From positions 60,357-124,356 of the forward strand of contig JAGVGF010000005.1 of NCBI GenBank assembly GCA_020057295.1: a DNA stretch of 64,000 nucleotides. Direction: 5' to 3'. Shown here in pieces: positions 50,486 through 58,660 of the stretch. Within the stretch, counting starts at the first letter, position 1, and every line of letters starts with the position of its first letter. The position numbers and the translations under genes are program-made. Origin of the DNA: an archaeon. Its GTDB lineage: Archaea > Nanobdellota > Nanobdellia > Woesearchaeales > UBA9642. The notes under the pieces are model-generated. The model saw nothing but the letters and a program-made list of their open reading frames with translations, was not told where the DNA came from and ran no database searches.

Positions 50486-53400
50486 TTATTTCACTCTTAG
50501 AATATTTGTGAAGTATTGCCAAATACTTGTTGTCTTGTTTGTAATTATAGTTATATCTTGACCAGAATTACTTATATTAGTTTTCAATAGTCCTATTCCG
50601 ACTTCATTCGATACTGTTTTGTTTATATCATATTCATGTAACGGATTGGTGTTTGTATTTGTTCCTTGATAATTTATTAATACTGTTTTTAGTATTTGCC
50701 TTTCGTTTTCATCATACTTCATATCTTCTATTGCGCGTACTTCTAATCCTGTTCCGTTATTTAAGATATATATTTTGTCATAACTTGTCGTATAATTTAT
50801 GGCGTTGAATATTTTAGTATTGTATATAATATCTTTGGTTCCGAATATAGTTTGAAAGAAACCTTTAATTTTTTCATATACGAACGCAAATCCTGTTCCT
50901 GTATCTATAGATAATATTTTGTGGCTTGATATTATAATATAATTATATTTTTCATTATAATATATTCTGAAGTCAGTTCCTGAAGCGCAACGAGTATAAT
51001 TTGAATTAATATTCATACCTGTTGTGCTGCAATCTGCTAAAGAAGCTAATGAACCTGGAGAAATAGTTTGTTGCATAATTCCACTATAATCTGAAATTCT
51101 TCCATTAATGAAAGTTTTAACATCTTCTGATGATTGATCTTTTAACACTATTCCCGTCATTATTCTTGTGTCATTCGGACCATGTTTTGCTGTTAAAATA
51201 CATGCAGATAAAACATCGCTTGATGTCAAACCATATAATTTAACAGTGTCTGTGTCACAATATAGTGTGTAAGGCTTTCCTTCTGATAAATTTTGTAAAG
51301 CCACTGCAACAATATAAGATTTGGTTGTCCAATTTCCAGAATAACAATAATGATTTCCCGTATGTATTGTAAACGGAGAATCTGATATTATTTGCCCGTC
51401 ACGTATGCATCCTTTATTACTATCATAAGTAGAACTAACAAAACAATCTGTCTCTTTTGCACAATATCCTGAAGTCTTATAATTCCAATCATACTTTATA
51501 GAACTCAAAGTCCATGATGCATTACCATCTGAAGATTTTATACATCTATAACCAACAGTTTTATCTTGCAAACTAGTGTTTACATGTCCATAATATAATC
51601 CGTATTTTGTTGCATTCAATATTTGATTCCATATAGGAGAATAAGTAGCATTATTAGTCCATAAATCACTACTAACACAAGTTGTTCCATCCCAACAATA
51701 ATCAGCAGGACAGCAACCTGTTTGTGTTGAAAGAGATTCTGGGAATTCTGTCTTGTAAATGTTATCTATATTTGCTTGTGTTTCAGTTAAAGAGATATCA
51801 TCAAAGAATACACCGTTAGAAAGTAATGTGTTAGCTGGAGAACATCCATCAACAACTAATCGTAAATGTACTTTTTTAAAATATGGTTTTTCGCCATTAA
51901 CTCCTGCTGTTGCTTTTGAATTATAAGATATATTGAAAGTTGTAGAGACAGCTTGCCATGTTCCAGGATTGCTCTTGACAGGAGCTCCTAAACTAATATC
52001 TGTAAAACAAGCATCTTCATTCCAATTCAATGAGCTAGTACATTTTCCATCATTAAAATCTATATATGCATTACAATTTTCTCCGTTAATAATTTTTGCT
52101 GAAATAGTATAATTAGTATCTGCTTTTAAATCGAACTCTATGGATGTTACAGCGGAACCATCTTTAATATCTTTTAATGTTCCAGAAGTAAGACCCCATC
52201 CTTGCATACCATTCGAATTCCATCCATTAATATTTATTCCGCAGTCAAGAGAACAAGAAGCTGTTGTCTCTAAATAATCGCATATGTCGTCTCCACATCC
52301 ACGAACCATACAAGGTTTTGCTTCTAGACGTCCATAACAAGTAGAATTACCTATATCTGTTGCATTATCACACTGTTCACCAGTGCCTATGTAACCATCA
52401 CCGCAAACATTTAATTTACAAGATCTAGAATCAGTCTGACCAAAAAAACTAGAACCTGTACAAGTGCCATTTGGAGAAACGCCTGAATCACATTGCTCAC
52501 CAGAGCCCAGATAAGTGTCACCACAAGCATTTAATTTACAAGATCTAGAATCAGTCTGACCAAAAAAAGTACAAGAAGAACCACTAACAGTTACACCTTT
52601 ATCACATTGTTCAAGTACACCATCACTATTACTAATAAAAGAAGTATTCCAGTAATTATCTCCACAAATATTATTTTTACAAGATCCTGCGCCGAGTGTA
52701 TTACTAGTACATCTAGGACCTCCAAGTGGACCGCTATCACATTGTTCTAAAATCGTCGGATCCAATGATGAACCGGATGTGTGAATAACATAATCACCAC
52801 AACGCGTACATTCAGAGTCAGGATTAGAAAGCGAACTGTCGACATTTCCATCTAAATCATTATCTATGCCATCATTGCATGCAGAGAGAGTGTTCTCATG
52901 TGATACTGTTTCCTCTTGAATAATTTCCCATCCAGGGGACCAATAATTTCCTATAGCATGATATTTTTTTTGTGTGAAATGCATAGAACTAGATTCAAAA
53001 ACTCTTAGACCCGCAGTGCCTCCTGAAGTTAAGTTAACCCATAACGCGCAAGGAACTCGTGGCTCTAAAGCATCATTAGTTCCTATAGAATTACTCCAAC
53101 TATGCCATGCACCATCATAATATTGTTGATATATCTTGTAATCATTGCCAGAACCAAAAATATCTAAACGATTAACACCATTATTTGTAATTGTTAAACC
53201 AGAACTAAATTGTCCGTCTGATGCGTCCGTAATATGTACTGGACCACCCCATGTTGCTCCACCATCATTAGAATATAATTGAAAAGCTCTAAACGGAGGA
53301 GTTCCTAGAGCAACAACATCAATTCGATTGGTTCCCCAAGAAGTCGCTGAGGGTGCAGAAGAATAAACTCCACCACCAGAAACAGTGAGCCAATTATGTA

Positions 53401-54064
53401 CACCACCACCAGAAGCGGCTTGTGCAATTGCAAATTCATTATACCACATTGAACCACTATTATTTACTGCTAATAAAATTATATTATTACCACCAGAATA
53501 AACTGCAGCTATTCCTCCGGATTTAGCGTCTGCTCTTCCAGAAAAAGTCATAGAACCTGATGGACCATTACCAAGGTTGGTATTTGTCGATTTCCATGAC
53601 GACCAGTCATCAAAAATTCTGCTACTTAAAGGAGCATAACGATAATATACACGTGTTGATGTTGCAACAAATATAAATTTCTTATCAATAGTTGTCACAG
53701 CAGAAATTTGACTTAAAAGAGGAGTAGATAGTATATCAGGATTTCCTAAATCTTCAACTTTCCAAACCGAGCCAAGCATAGTGTGATCTCCTCGACCATC
53801 TGCACCAATCCATCCATCATCTAAAACCATTCTCAGAACGCGATATTCGGAAGAGCTAATATTTCTAACAAAATATACTTCTGTAGCACGTAGAGAAAAT
53901 GCAGGATAACCCAGACCAGTTACGGCATCGTCTGAAGAAGTGGAATACGTTTGTATAGCACTACATCCTAAAACTGAAGAACTCCAAGCAGGTATTGCAA
54001 CTCCGATAGGAAAAGACAACAACATAACAAATAGTAAAACAACAAACAATATGTTTTTCTTCAT
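50486..54064 (-). CDS. Large secreted protein with propeller-like N-terminus and DUF4215-like Cys repeats
   Basis: The 1192-residue protein has a signal peptide (residues 1-23). Residues about 30-390 have repeated motifs such as WSSWKSTNTNLG and SNDGGATWGGPVHITD typical of sialidase-like or PLL-like beta-propellers. Then come a Ca-loop (NDGIDNDLDGNVDSS) and four or five CGD...EQCD cysteine repeats as in DUF4215 (about 415-590). A beta-sandwich-like part and about 400 unassigned residues follow. Two of the repeats share a 41-base identical DNA stretch. The start overlaps the small membrane gene stop as ATGA. Probably an adhesin-like surface protein. Confidence 0.72.
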   Translation of the reverse strand: MKKNILFVVLLFVMLLSFPIGVAIPAWSSSVLGCSAIQTYSTSSDDAVTGLGYPAFSLRATEVYFVRNISSSEYRVLRMVLDDGWIGADGRGDHTMLGSVWKVEDLGNPDILSTPLLSQISAVTTIDKKFIFVATSTRVYYRYAPLSSRIFDDWSSWKSTNTNLGNGPSGSMTFSGRADAKSGGIAAVYSGGNNIILLAVNNSGSMWYNEFAIAQAASGGGVHNWLTVSGGGVYSSAPSATSWGTNRIDVVALGTPPFRAFQLYSNDGGATWGGPVHITDASDGQFSSGLTITNNGVNRLDIFGSGNDYKIYQQYYDGAWHSWSNSIGTNDALEPRVPCALWVNLTSGGTAGLRVFESSSMHFTQKKYHAIGNYWSPGWEIIQEETVSHENTLSACNDGIDNDLDGNVDSSLSNPDSECTRCGDYVIHTSGSSLDPTILEQCDSGPLGGPRCTSNTLGAGSCKNNICGDNYWNTSFISNSDGVLEQCDKGVTVSGSSCTFFGQTDSRSCKLNACGDTYLGSGEQCDSGVSPNGTCTGSSFFGQTDSRSCKLNVCGDGYIGTGEQCDNATDIGNSTCYGRLEAKPCMVRGCGDDICDYLETTASCSLDCGININGWNSNGMQGWGLTSGTLKDIKDGSAVTSIEFDLKADTNYTISAKIINGENCNAYIDFNDGKCTSSLNWNEDACFTDISLGAPVKSNPGTWQAVSTTFNISYNSKATAGVNGEKPYFKKVHLRLVVDGCSPANTLLSNGVFFDDISLTETQANIDNIYKTEFPESLSTQTGCCPADYCWDGTTCVSSDLWTNNATYSPIWNQILNATKYGLYYGHVNTSLQDKTVGYRCIKSSDGNASWTLSSIKYDWNYKTSGYCAKETDCFVSSTYDSNKGCIRDGQIISDSPFTIHTGNHYCYSGNWTTKSYIVAVALQNLSEGKPYTLYCDTDTVKLYGLTSSDVLSACILTAKHGPNDTRIMTGIVLKDQSSEDVKTFINGRISDYSGIMQQTISPGSLASLADCSTTGMNINSNYTRCASGTDFRIYYNEKYNYIIISSHKILSIDTGTGFAFVYEKIKGFFQTIFGTKDIIYNTKIFNAINYTTSYDKIYILNNGTGLEVRAIEDMKYDENERQILKTVLINYQGTNTNTNPLHEYDINKTVSNEVGIGLLKTNISNSGQDITIITNKTTSIWQYFTNILRVK
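52408..52568 (-). repeat. 41-base direct repeat within the Cys-repeat region
   Basis: Bases 52408-52448 and 52528-52568 are identical (41 bases, 120 apart), encoding the FGQTDSRSCKLN part of two cysteine repeats. This suggests recent duplication or gene conversion of one repeat unit. Confidence 0.8.
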
Positions 54065-54315
54065 TTTCTTACCGTCCGATAAATTCCTTGTATTAAATCT
54101 GTTCCCGCATATCCTGCAAGTAATGCAATTCTATAATCTTCAATTGTTAGTAATGCACAAAACATTCCTATTAGGCCTGATATAATTATTGTAAACCAAA
54201 ATTTTGTACTATTAAATTTTTCTTTACCTGTAAAAACCTTATGTTTAAATAGACCAACTATTGCACGTACAATTCCACCAAAAATTCCGAATAAAGTTAA
54301 TAATAAGATTTCCAT
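54061..54315 (-). CDS. Small holin-like membrane protein, 84 residues
   Basis: The protein has two or three hydrophobic segments (about residues 1-22, 39-58, 60-75). A basic loop lies between the first two (KHKVFTGKEKFN). Its closing AGYAGTDLIQGIYRTVRK is reminiscent of holin-like small membrane proteins, but I cannot place it firmly. It sits between two large secreted-protein genes: 0 bases after one stop and with an ATGA overlap into the next. Such tight placement suggests a working link with secretion or surface anchoring of these proteins. Confidence 0.6.
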   Translation of the reverse strand: MEILLLTLFGIFGGIVRAIVGLFKHKVFTGKEKFNSTKFWFTIIISGLIGMFCALLTIEDYRIALLAGYAGTDLIQGIYRTVRK

Positions 54316-57012
54316 TTAATTGAAACCTCCGTTCTTAACTAAGTTAGGACCGGGAGGAACTGTCTTAATAGTTATTACCGGATAATTTGTTTTTAATTTC
54401 TTCATTTCAACGCCACCAGTTGTGTTGAGTATTGTTACATACTCTCTCCATGCACCATTTGCACAATAATAATCATTCACAATAACACACTGTCTATTGA
54501 TTGATTTCTGAACAAGAGGTTTGAATTGATCTCCAACAGCAGAGTCATAGCTACTTCCTGAAAGTTTTCCATCGTAAGTTGTATTCAATAATTTAGTTTC
54601 GCTACCAGTGGGAATCTGACAACCGATAAATTCATTAGATAGATTATATAATACTCCACGATAATTATAAATTTCAAATAGATTTTTGTCATCTTTCTCA
54701 TCTATGTTTTTGCTCTTAGAAATAGACCATCCAGGCAAAACTATAGAACCGTTAAAGCATCCGTTGTCTGTATCATTATAAAATTCTCCATAATTTCCGC
54801 TTCTAGTATTATACCCGCAACATTGATGTCCTGTCCAAGTAAAAGAGGCATAAGAATTACATGTTTCTACATATTTTCCATAACCATTCATCCAAGCATC
54901 CGGAGCTGTAAAGAACAAACTACTGAAAGGATATAATGTTAGATTAGGAGATAATGAAGATATCCATGAACCAAATCCTCCAGTACAATAATAATTTTTA
55001 GAATTATACTGAAGATTTGCTTGTGTATCGGCGGCATCTGTAGAAACAGGATTTAGGAAAACGTTATCTAAAGCAACATAAGTATTTACTGTAGAAGTAA
55101 AAGATAATTTTGTAAATTTCTGCGATTTCTCAGAAGATCTTATGGGAATTATTGTGTGGTGCCATCGCTGTGAAGCATTTCCATTTTGAACATAATTCAA
55201 CAAACGTCCGTAATCAACGCCGTTGATAAACACATTATTTATAGTTGTATCACTGCTATACATAATATCAAACTCAATTGTTGCAAAGTGTGTCATGTAT
55301 AGTGGATTGTCTGTGGTTTCATCTGACCCTGCAGGGTACACCGTTAATAATCTTACCCAATCAATAATTTTTTTACTCGAAGAATCATATGCATCATATG
55401 TTAATACGGTATTAGGTGTGACTCCTGAAGAAGTTACACGAGATTTTCCGGCAGCAATAGAAAGTGCATCAAACACCGAGACAGTTCCTGTTGAGAAATC
55501 CTTATTAGAACATCCGAAGCCGTAGCAGCATTCACTAAATATGCTCTTTCCATCCTGCTTAAAACACATAAATGAATCGTTAGACACTTGATTAAATGCT
55601 GTAAAACTAAATAAGGAATTTCCAGTATCAGAAATTTTTCCTAAGCAACATTCTCCAGAAGCAGTTGTAAAATGTCCTGAATCACATTGTTGTCTTATAG
55701 AATCGTAAATGATTCCTGCAGAGCAGTCAAGAGGAACAGAAACACAATCAGTTGTGCCTGGCTCTCCAAAACAGCAATCTTCCGAGCCACTAGATGTTTT
55801 TAAAATAATTCCGTTCTTACATAATGGTTTTGCTGGATCGTTACAAAGTTTACCTCTATTACCTGTTTGTGCAGCGCAAGATTTTTGAGGATCGTAATAT
55901 GTTCTATTAATACATATCTGAGCATCCTTACAAAAACGCTTTTCAATAAATGAAGAACTACTTCCGAATTTATTATTTGAACAGACAGGATCTAATTGTG
56001 GAAATTTTGCTCTGAAAGAAGCATCTGCAAGATATTTTGCACATATATCATTAACAGGAACAGGACTTCCACTAATTAAAAAATTACATCTACAATTACT
56101 TATTCCTGAAGGATCATCTAAATTAATATTGTTTTTACAACAAGGAGCCGCTCCTCCATTAAGATTACAATCTACATAAGACTTAGATAAATCGGCAGGA
56201 TCTGGGAAAGGATCTATGTTATTAAATATTTCATAACAAGGTATGCTTGTTCTCTGATATTTCATATTAAAAGTGTTATATTCTAGAACAGCATTCGCGC
56301 CGGAACCATCAACACCCATGGCGTCGCAATAATACCAGTTTTCAGAATTTGAAATATGATCGGAAATTCCAAAAGGAGTATTCACAGGAATTATTTTGTA
56401 TGAGTTAATTCCTTTGACAGCAGAAAGCCAAGTATAATTTGTTTTATCAGAATTTTTAGGATTCCATATATTATAATCATAACATACATATTGTTTTGTA
56501 GTATCAACAAATCCGTAATCTTGCAATGCTGAAAAAGGATCATATACGTTTAATGAACTAACTTTTTCTATTCTCACATTATCAAAGATTGCAGAAATTG
56601 TTGGATCATTATTGTTTAAACTTATAGTTACTGATCCCTCGCTTGTGATATTAAAAAAACCTTTTAATAAAGTCCATGTACCGGTTCCATAAACCTCTAA
56701 CCATTTGTAACCGTTGTAATCGGCCTGTACTGTGTCTCCTGTAAGATATAAATAAGAATTAGAACTTCCATAAATCCATACGGAATACATATACCTTCCT
56801 ACTGGCAACGAGATAGTTTTAGTAGCAGCAGTTGATCCTGAAACCGCTCTAGTAATATTAGCTGCACACAAACCTGTTTTAGCAACAGAAGTATAAGTAC
56901 ACTTTCCAGCATTGTTACAAGTCCACTCTTTAACATCTCCCACAGGACATGCTGCATACGCAAAACTAATACTAAGAATGAATATAACTGTAAAAAGTAA
57001 ATATTTACCCAC
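54316..57012 (-). CDS. Large secreted cysteine-rich protein ending in NGGFN, 898 residues
   Basis: It has a signal peptide ending AYA (residues about 1-20) and an N-terminal beta-sandwich-like region (VGRYMYSVWIYGSSN ... DNVRIEK, about 70-155) that resembles carbohydrate-binding modules. Cys-rich parts follow (for example ECCYGFGC, CCFGEPGTTDC). A second beta-sandwich lies at about 505-670. The protein ends GPNLVKNGGFN. The NLVKNGGF motif normally opens a carbohydrate-binding module, but here the stop follows at once. It starts with GTG, with a GGTGG site upstream and a TATA at about 57050-57060. Function unknown. Confidence 0.68.
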   Translation of the reverse strand: MGKYLLFTVIFILSISFAYAACPVGDVKEWTCNNAGKCTYTSVAKTGLCAANITRAVSGSTAATKTISLPVGRYMYSVWIYGSSNSYLYLTGDTVQADYNGYKWLEVYGTGTWTLLKGFFNITSEGSVTISLNNNDPTISAIFDNVRIEKVSSLNVYDPFSALQDYGFVDTTKQYVCYDYNIWNPKNSDKTNYTWLSAVKGINSYKIIPVNTPFGISDHISNSENWYYCDAMGVDGSGANAVLEYNTFNMKYQRTSIPCYEIFNNIDPFPDPADLSKSYVDCNLNGGAAPCCKNNINLDDPSGISNCRCNFLISGSPVPVNDICAKYLADASFRAKFPQLDPVCSNNKFGSSSSFIEKRFCKDAQICINRTYYDPQKSCAAQTGNRGKLCNDPAKPLCKNGIILKTSSGSEDCCFGEPGTTDCVSVPLDCSAGIIYDSIRQQCDSGHFTTASGECCLGKISDTGNSLFSFTAFNQVSNDSFMCFKQDGKSIFSECCYGFGCSNKDFSTGTVSVFDALSIAAGKSRVTSSGVTPNTVLTYDAYDSSSKKIIDWVRLLTVYPAGSDETTDNPLYMTHFATIEFDIMYSSDTTINNVFINGVDYGRLLNYVQNGNASQRWHHTIIPIRSSEKSQKFTKLSFTSTVNTYVALDNVFLNPVSTDAADTQANLQYNSKNYYCTGGFGSWISSLSPNLTLYPFSSLFFTAPDAWMNGYGKYVETCNSYASFTWTGHQCCGYNTRSGNYGEFYNDTDNGCFNGSIVLPGWSISKSKNIDEKDDKNLFEIYNYRGVLYNLSNEFIGCQIPTGSETKLLNTTYDGKLSGSSYDSAVGDQFKPLVQKSINRQCVIVNDYYCANGAWREYVTILNTTGGVEMKKLKTNYPVITIKTVPPGPNLVKNGGFN

Positions 57013-57049
57013 CCATAACCACCATCTTTTGATTTAACGCGTTATTCAT

Positions 57050-57060
57050 ATTTATAAATC
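57050..57060 (-). promoter_or_regulatory. Internal TATA box before the 898-residue gene
   Basis: GATTTATAAAT on the minus strand lies directly after the stop of the glycine-rich gene and 38-48 bases before the GTG at 57012. It could be an internal promoter of the secreted operon. Confidence 0.45.
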
Positions 57061-58521
57061 TTACCTCTCGAATCCTCCATTAAGCCAATCATCGTCACCA
57101 CAACAACCATCATAACCATTTGATGCTGATCTATAAGCAGAATTAATTCCTGTTGAAATATAACCATTATTATTAACTGAAGCATATGAAGAAATGTAAT
57201 TACTTGATGGACATATTCCTTTGTATATTAAATCTGATTGTAAATTATAACAGTCCGGATCTTCCATATCTATCAGACTATCATAATCATTATCATATTC
57301 ATCATTACAGGCATTTGGTATCTCTAATTTTGTTATAAAATCAATATTTTCTCTAGTATCTAATACTGTTCCAGTCATTGTCGTTTGGGAAGCTGTTCCT
57401 GCACCACCATCTGATCCTCCTTCACTCCAATCACATCCATCATAGTGTCTCCCACCACCTGCACCGCTTTTTAAGAAAAATATTAAAGGAGATATTCCTG
57501 ATATGTCAATATGCGTCATATCTATTTTAGGATCTATTTTTTGTGCGCTAAATATTATAGTTCCTCCGTTCCCTCCTCCTCCACCGCCACCAGTACCACC
57601 ATGATCTGTAGATGATCCACAATCACAATCTTCTCCGCCACCTGCACCACCAGATCTTCCTGCACCACCATTGGCTTGATATTGTCCTGTTCCATTAATT
57701 ATTACAGCAAAAATTGATAGCGCTCCACCGCCACCACCGCCACCGCCACCAGTACCTGTATTACCCCATTCTCCTGAACTATCACACGCATCTTCTCCTC
57801 TCTGTCCATAACTTCCACTCTCTCCTTCGACAGACAAAACACCATAATTATTTAGTACTTCTTTAACATTTAAATTTACGTTGGCACCTGCCTTTCCTCC
57901 TGCACCACCCGCTTTATTTCCCCCATGACAATCAGCACTTCCACAACCGTTATGATCTCCGCCACCTTTCGTGCCTGCCTTTAGTTTGGCACCGCCTGTA
58001 CCTCCAGCTCCACCTGCACCACCAGAATCTTCTTTGTCTCCGCCTGTTCCTGCAGAACCTCCACCGCCAGAGGAAGCTAAGGAATTATAAAACCATAATT
58101 TTGCTGCGGCATTAATTGTTAAATTTTTAAAATAATAATTTACGGTTGTGTCTTTACCAGTATCTATATTTTGCGATGAGGAAACAATACATGCTGCAGA
58201 TAATTTTGTCTGATCTTCGGAAGTAATACACATTCCTCCATCACAATAAATACCTCTTTGTGTAGTACATTGACTTGGTGTTATCCCCACATAACAATAT
58301 CCATTTTCACAAGTATATCCCGTATCGCACGCATCTCCAGGATCTGTCCAATCAGGAGCACAATATCCTCCGGTTCTACATTCAGAACTATCATCGTGCA
58401 TAACTATTCCACACGCGCTAGAATCATAACATACTCCTTCCGGACAAGAACCGGCAATAGCATAAACCGCAACAGGAATTAACAGAATACAACCTATTAA
58501 TAGCACCCACCCTTTATTCAT
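57061..58521 (-). CDS. Secreted glycine-rich protein with NGGF tail, 486 residues
   Basis: It has a signal peptide (residues about 1-22, ending VYAIA). An EGF-like Cys cluster follows (CPEGVCYDSSACG, then CDTGYTCENGYCYVG, about 25-80). Residues about 150-335 are glycine-rich with runs such as TGGGGGGGGG and GGAGGAGGTGG interleaved with CD/HGG motifs. A Ca-loop (NDEYDNDYDSLIDMEDPDC) comes next, and the same 13-residue end as the 344-residue protein, CGDDDWLNGGFER. The Gly-rich stretch gives a local GC peak in AT-rich DNA. The start is ATG with a TATA 20-32 bases upstream. The fold could be PG-II-like or flexible. Confidence 0.7.
   Translation of the reverse strand: MNKGWVLLIGCILLIPVAVYAIAGSCPEGVCYDSSACGIVMHDDSSECRTGGYCAPDWTDPGDACDTGYTCENGYCYVGITPSQCTTQRGIYCDGGMCITSEDQTKLSAACIVSSSQNIDTGKDTTVNYYFKNLTINAAAKLWFYNSLASSGGGGSAGTGGDKEDSGGAGGAGGTGGAKLKAGTKGGGDHNGCGSADCHGGNKAGGAGGKAGANVNLNVKEVLNNYGVLSVEGESGSYGQRGEDACDSSGEWGNTGTGGGGGGGGGALSIFAVIINGTGQYQANGGAGRSGGAGGGEDCDCGSSTDHGGTGGGGGGGNGGTIIFSAQKIDPKIDMTHIDISGISPLIFFLKSGAGGGRHYDGCDWSEGGSDGGAGTASQTTMTGTVLDTRENIDFITKLEIPNACNDEYDNDYDSLIDMEDPDCYNLQSDLIYKGICPSSNYISSYASVNNNGYISTGINSAYRSASNGYDGCCGDDDWLNGGFER
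57570..58075 (-). repeat. Glycine-codon-rich low-complexity tract
   Basis: GGN-codon runs (GGT/GGC/GGA) across about 500 bases raise GC well above the flanks and encode imperfect GGAGG/GGGGG repeats of the secreted protein. Confidence 0.7.
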
Positions 58522-58660
58522 ATTGCTTTCTCAAGGTTTTTTTAATATAAATCTTTCGATTTTCAAGCATAAAATATGCTTAAATAACTTCTATCTGGGT
58601 TGTAATGATATACACCTTTATATATTAAAAAGTATTACTCGTTTTATGGAAGGTGCTAAT

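Noticed and set aside
52408..52568. Possible CRISPR-like spaced repeat
   Set aside because: Only two copies, and both lie in frame within a coding cysteine repeat.
58523..58660. 46-residue upstream extension of the beta-propeller lipoprotein
   Set aside because: It would hide the lipoprotein signal peptide. GGAAGGTG precedes the ATG at 58661.
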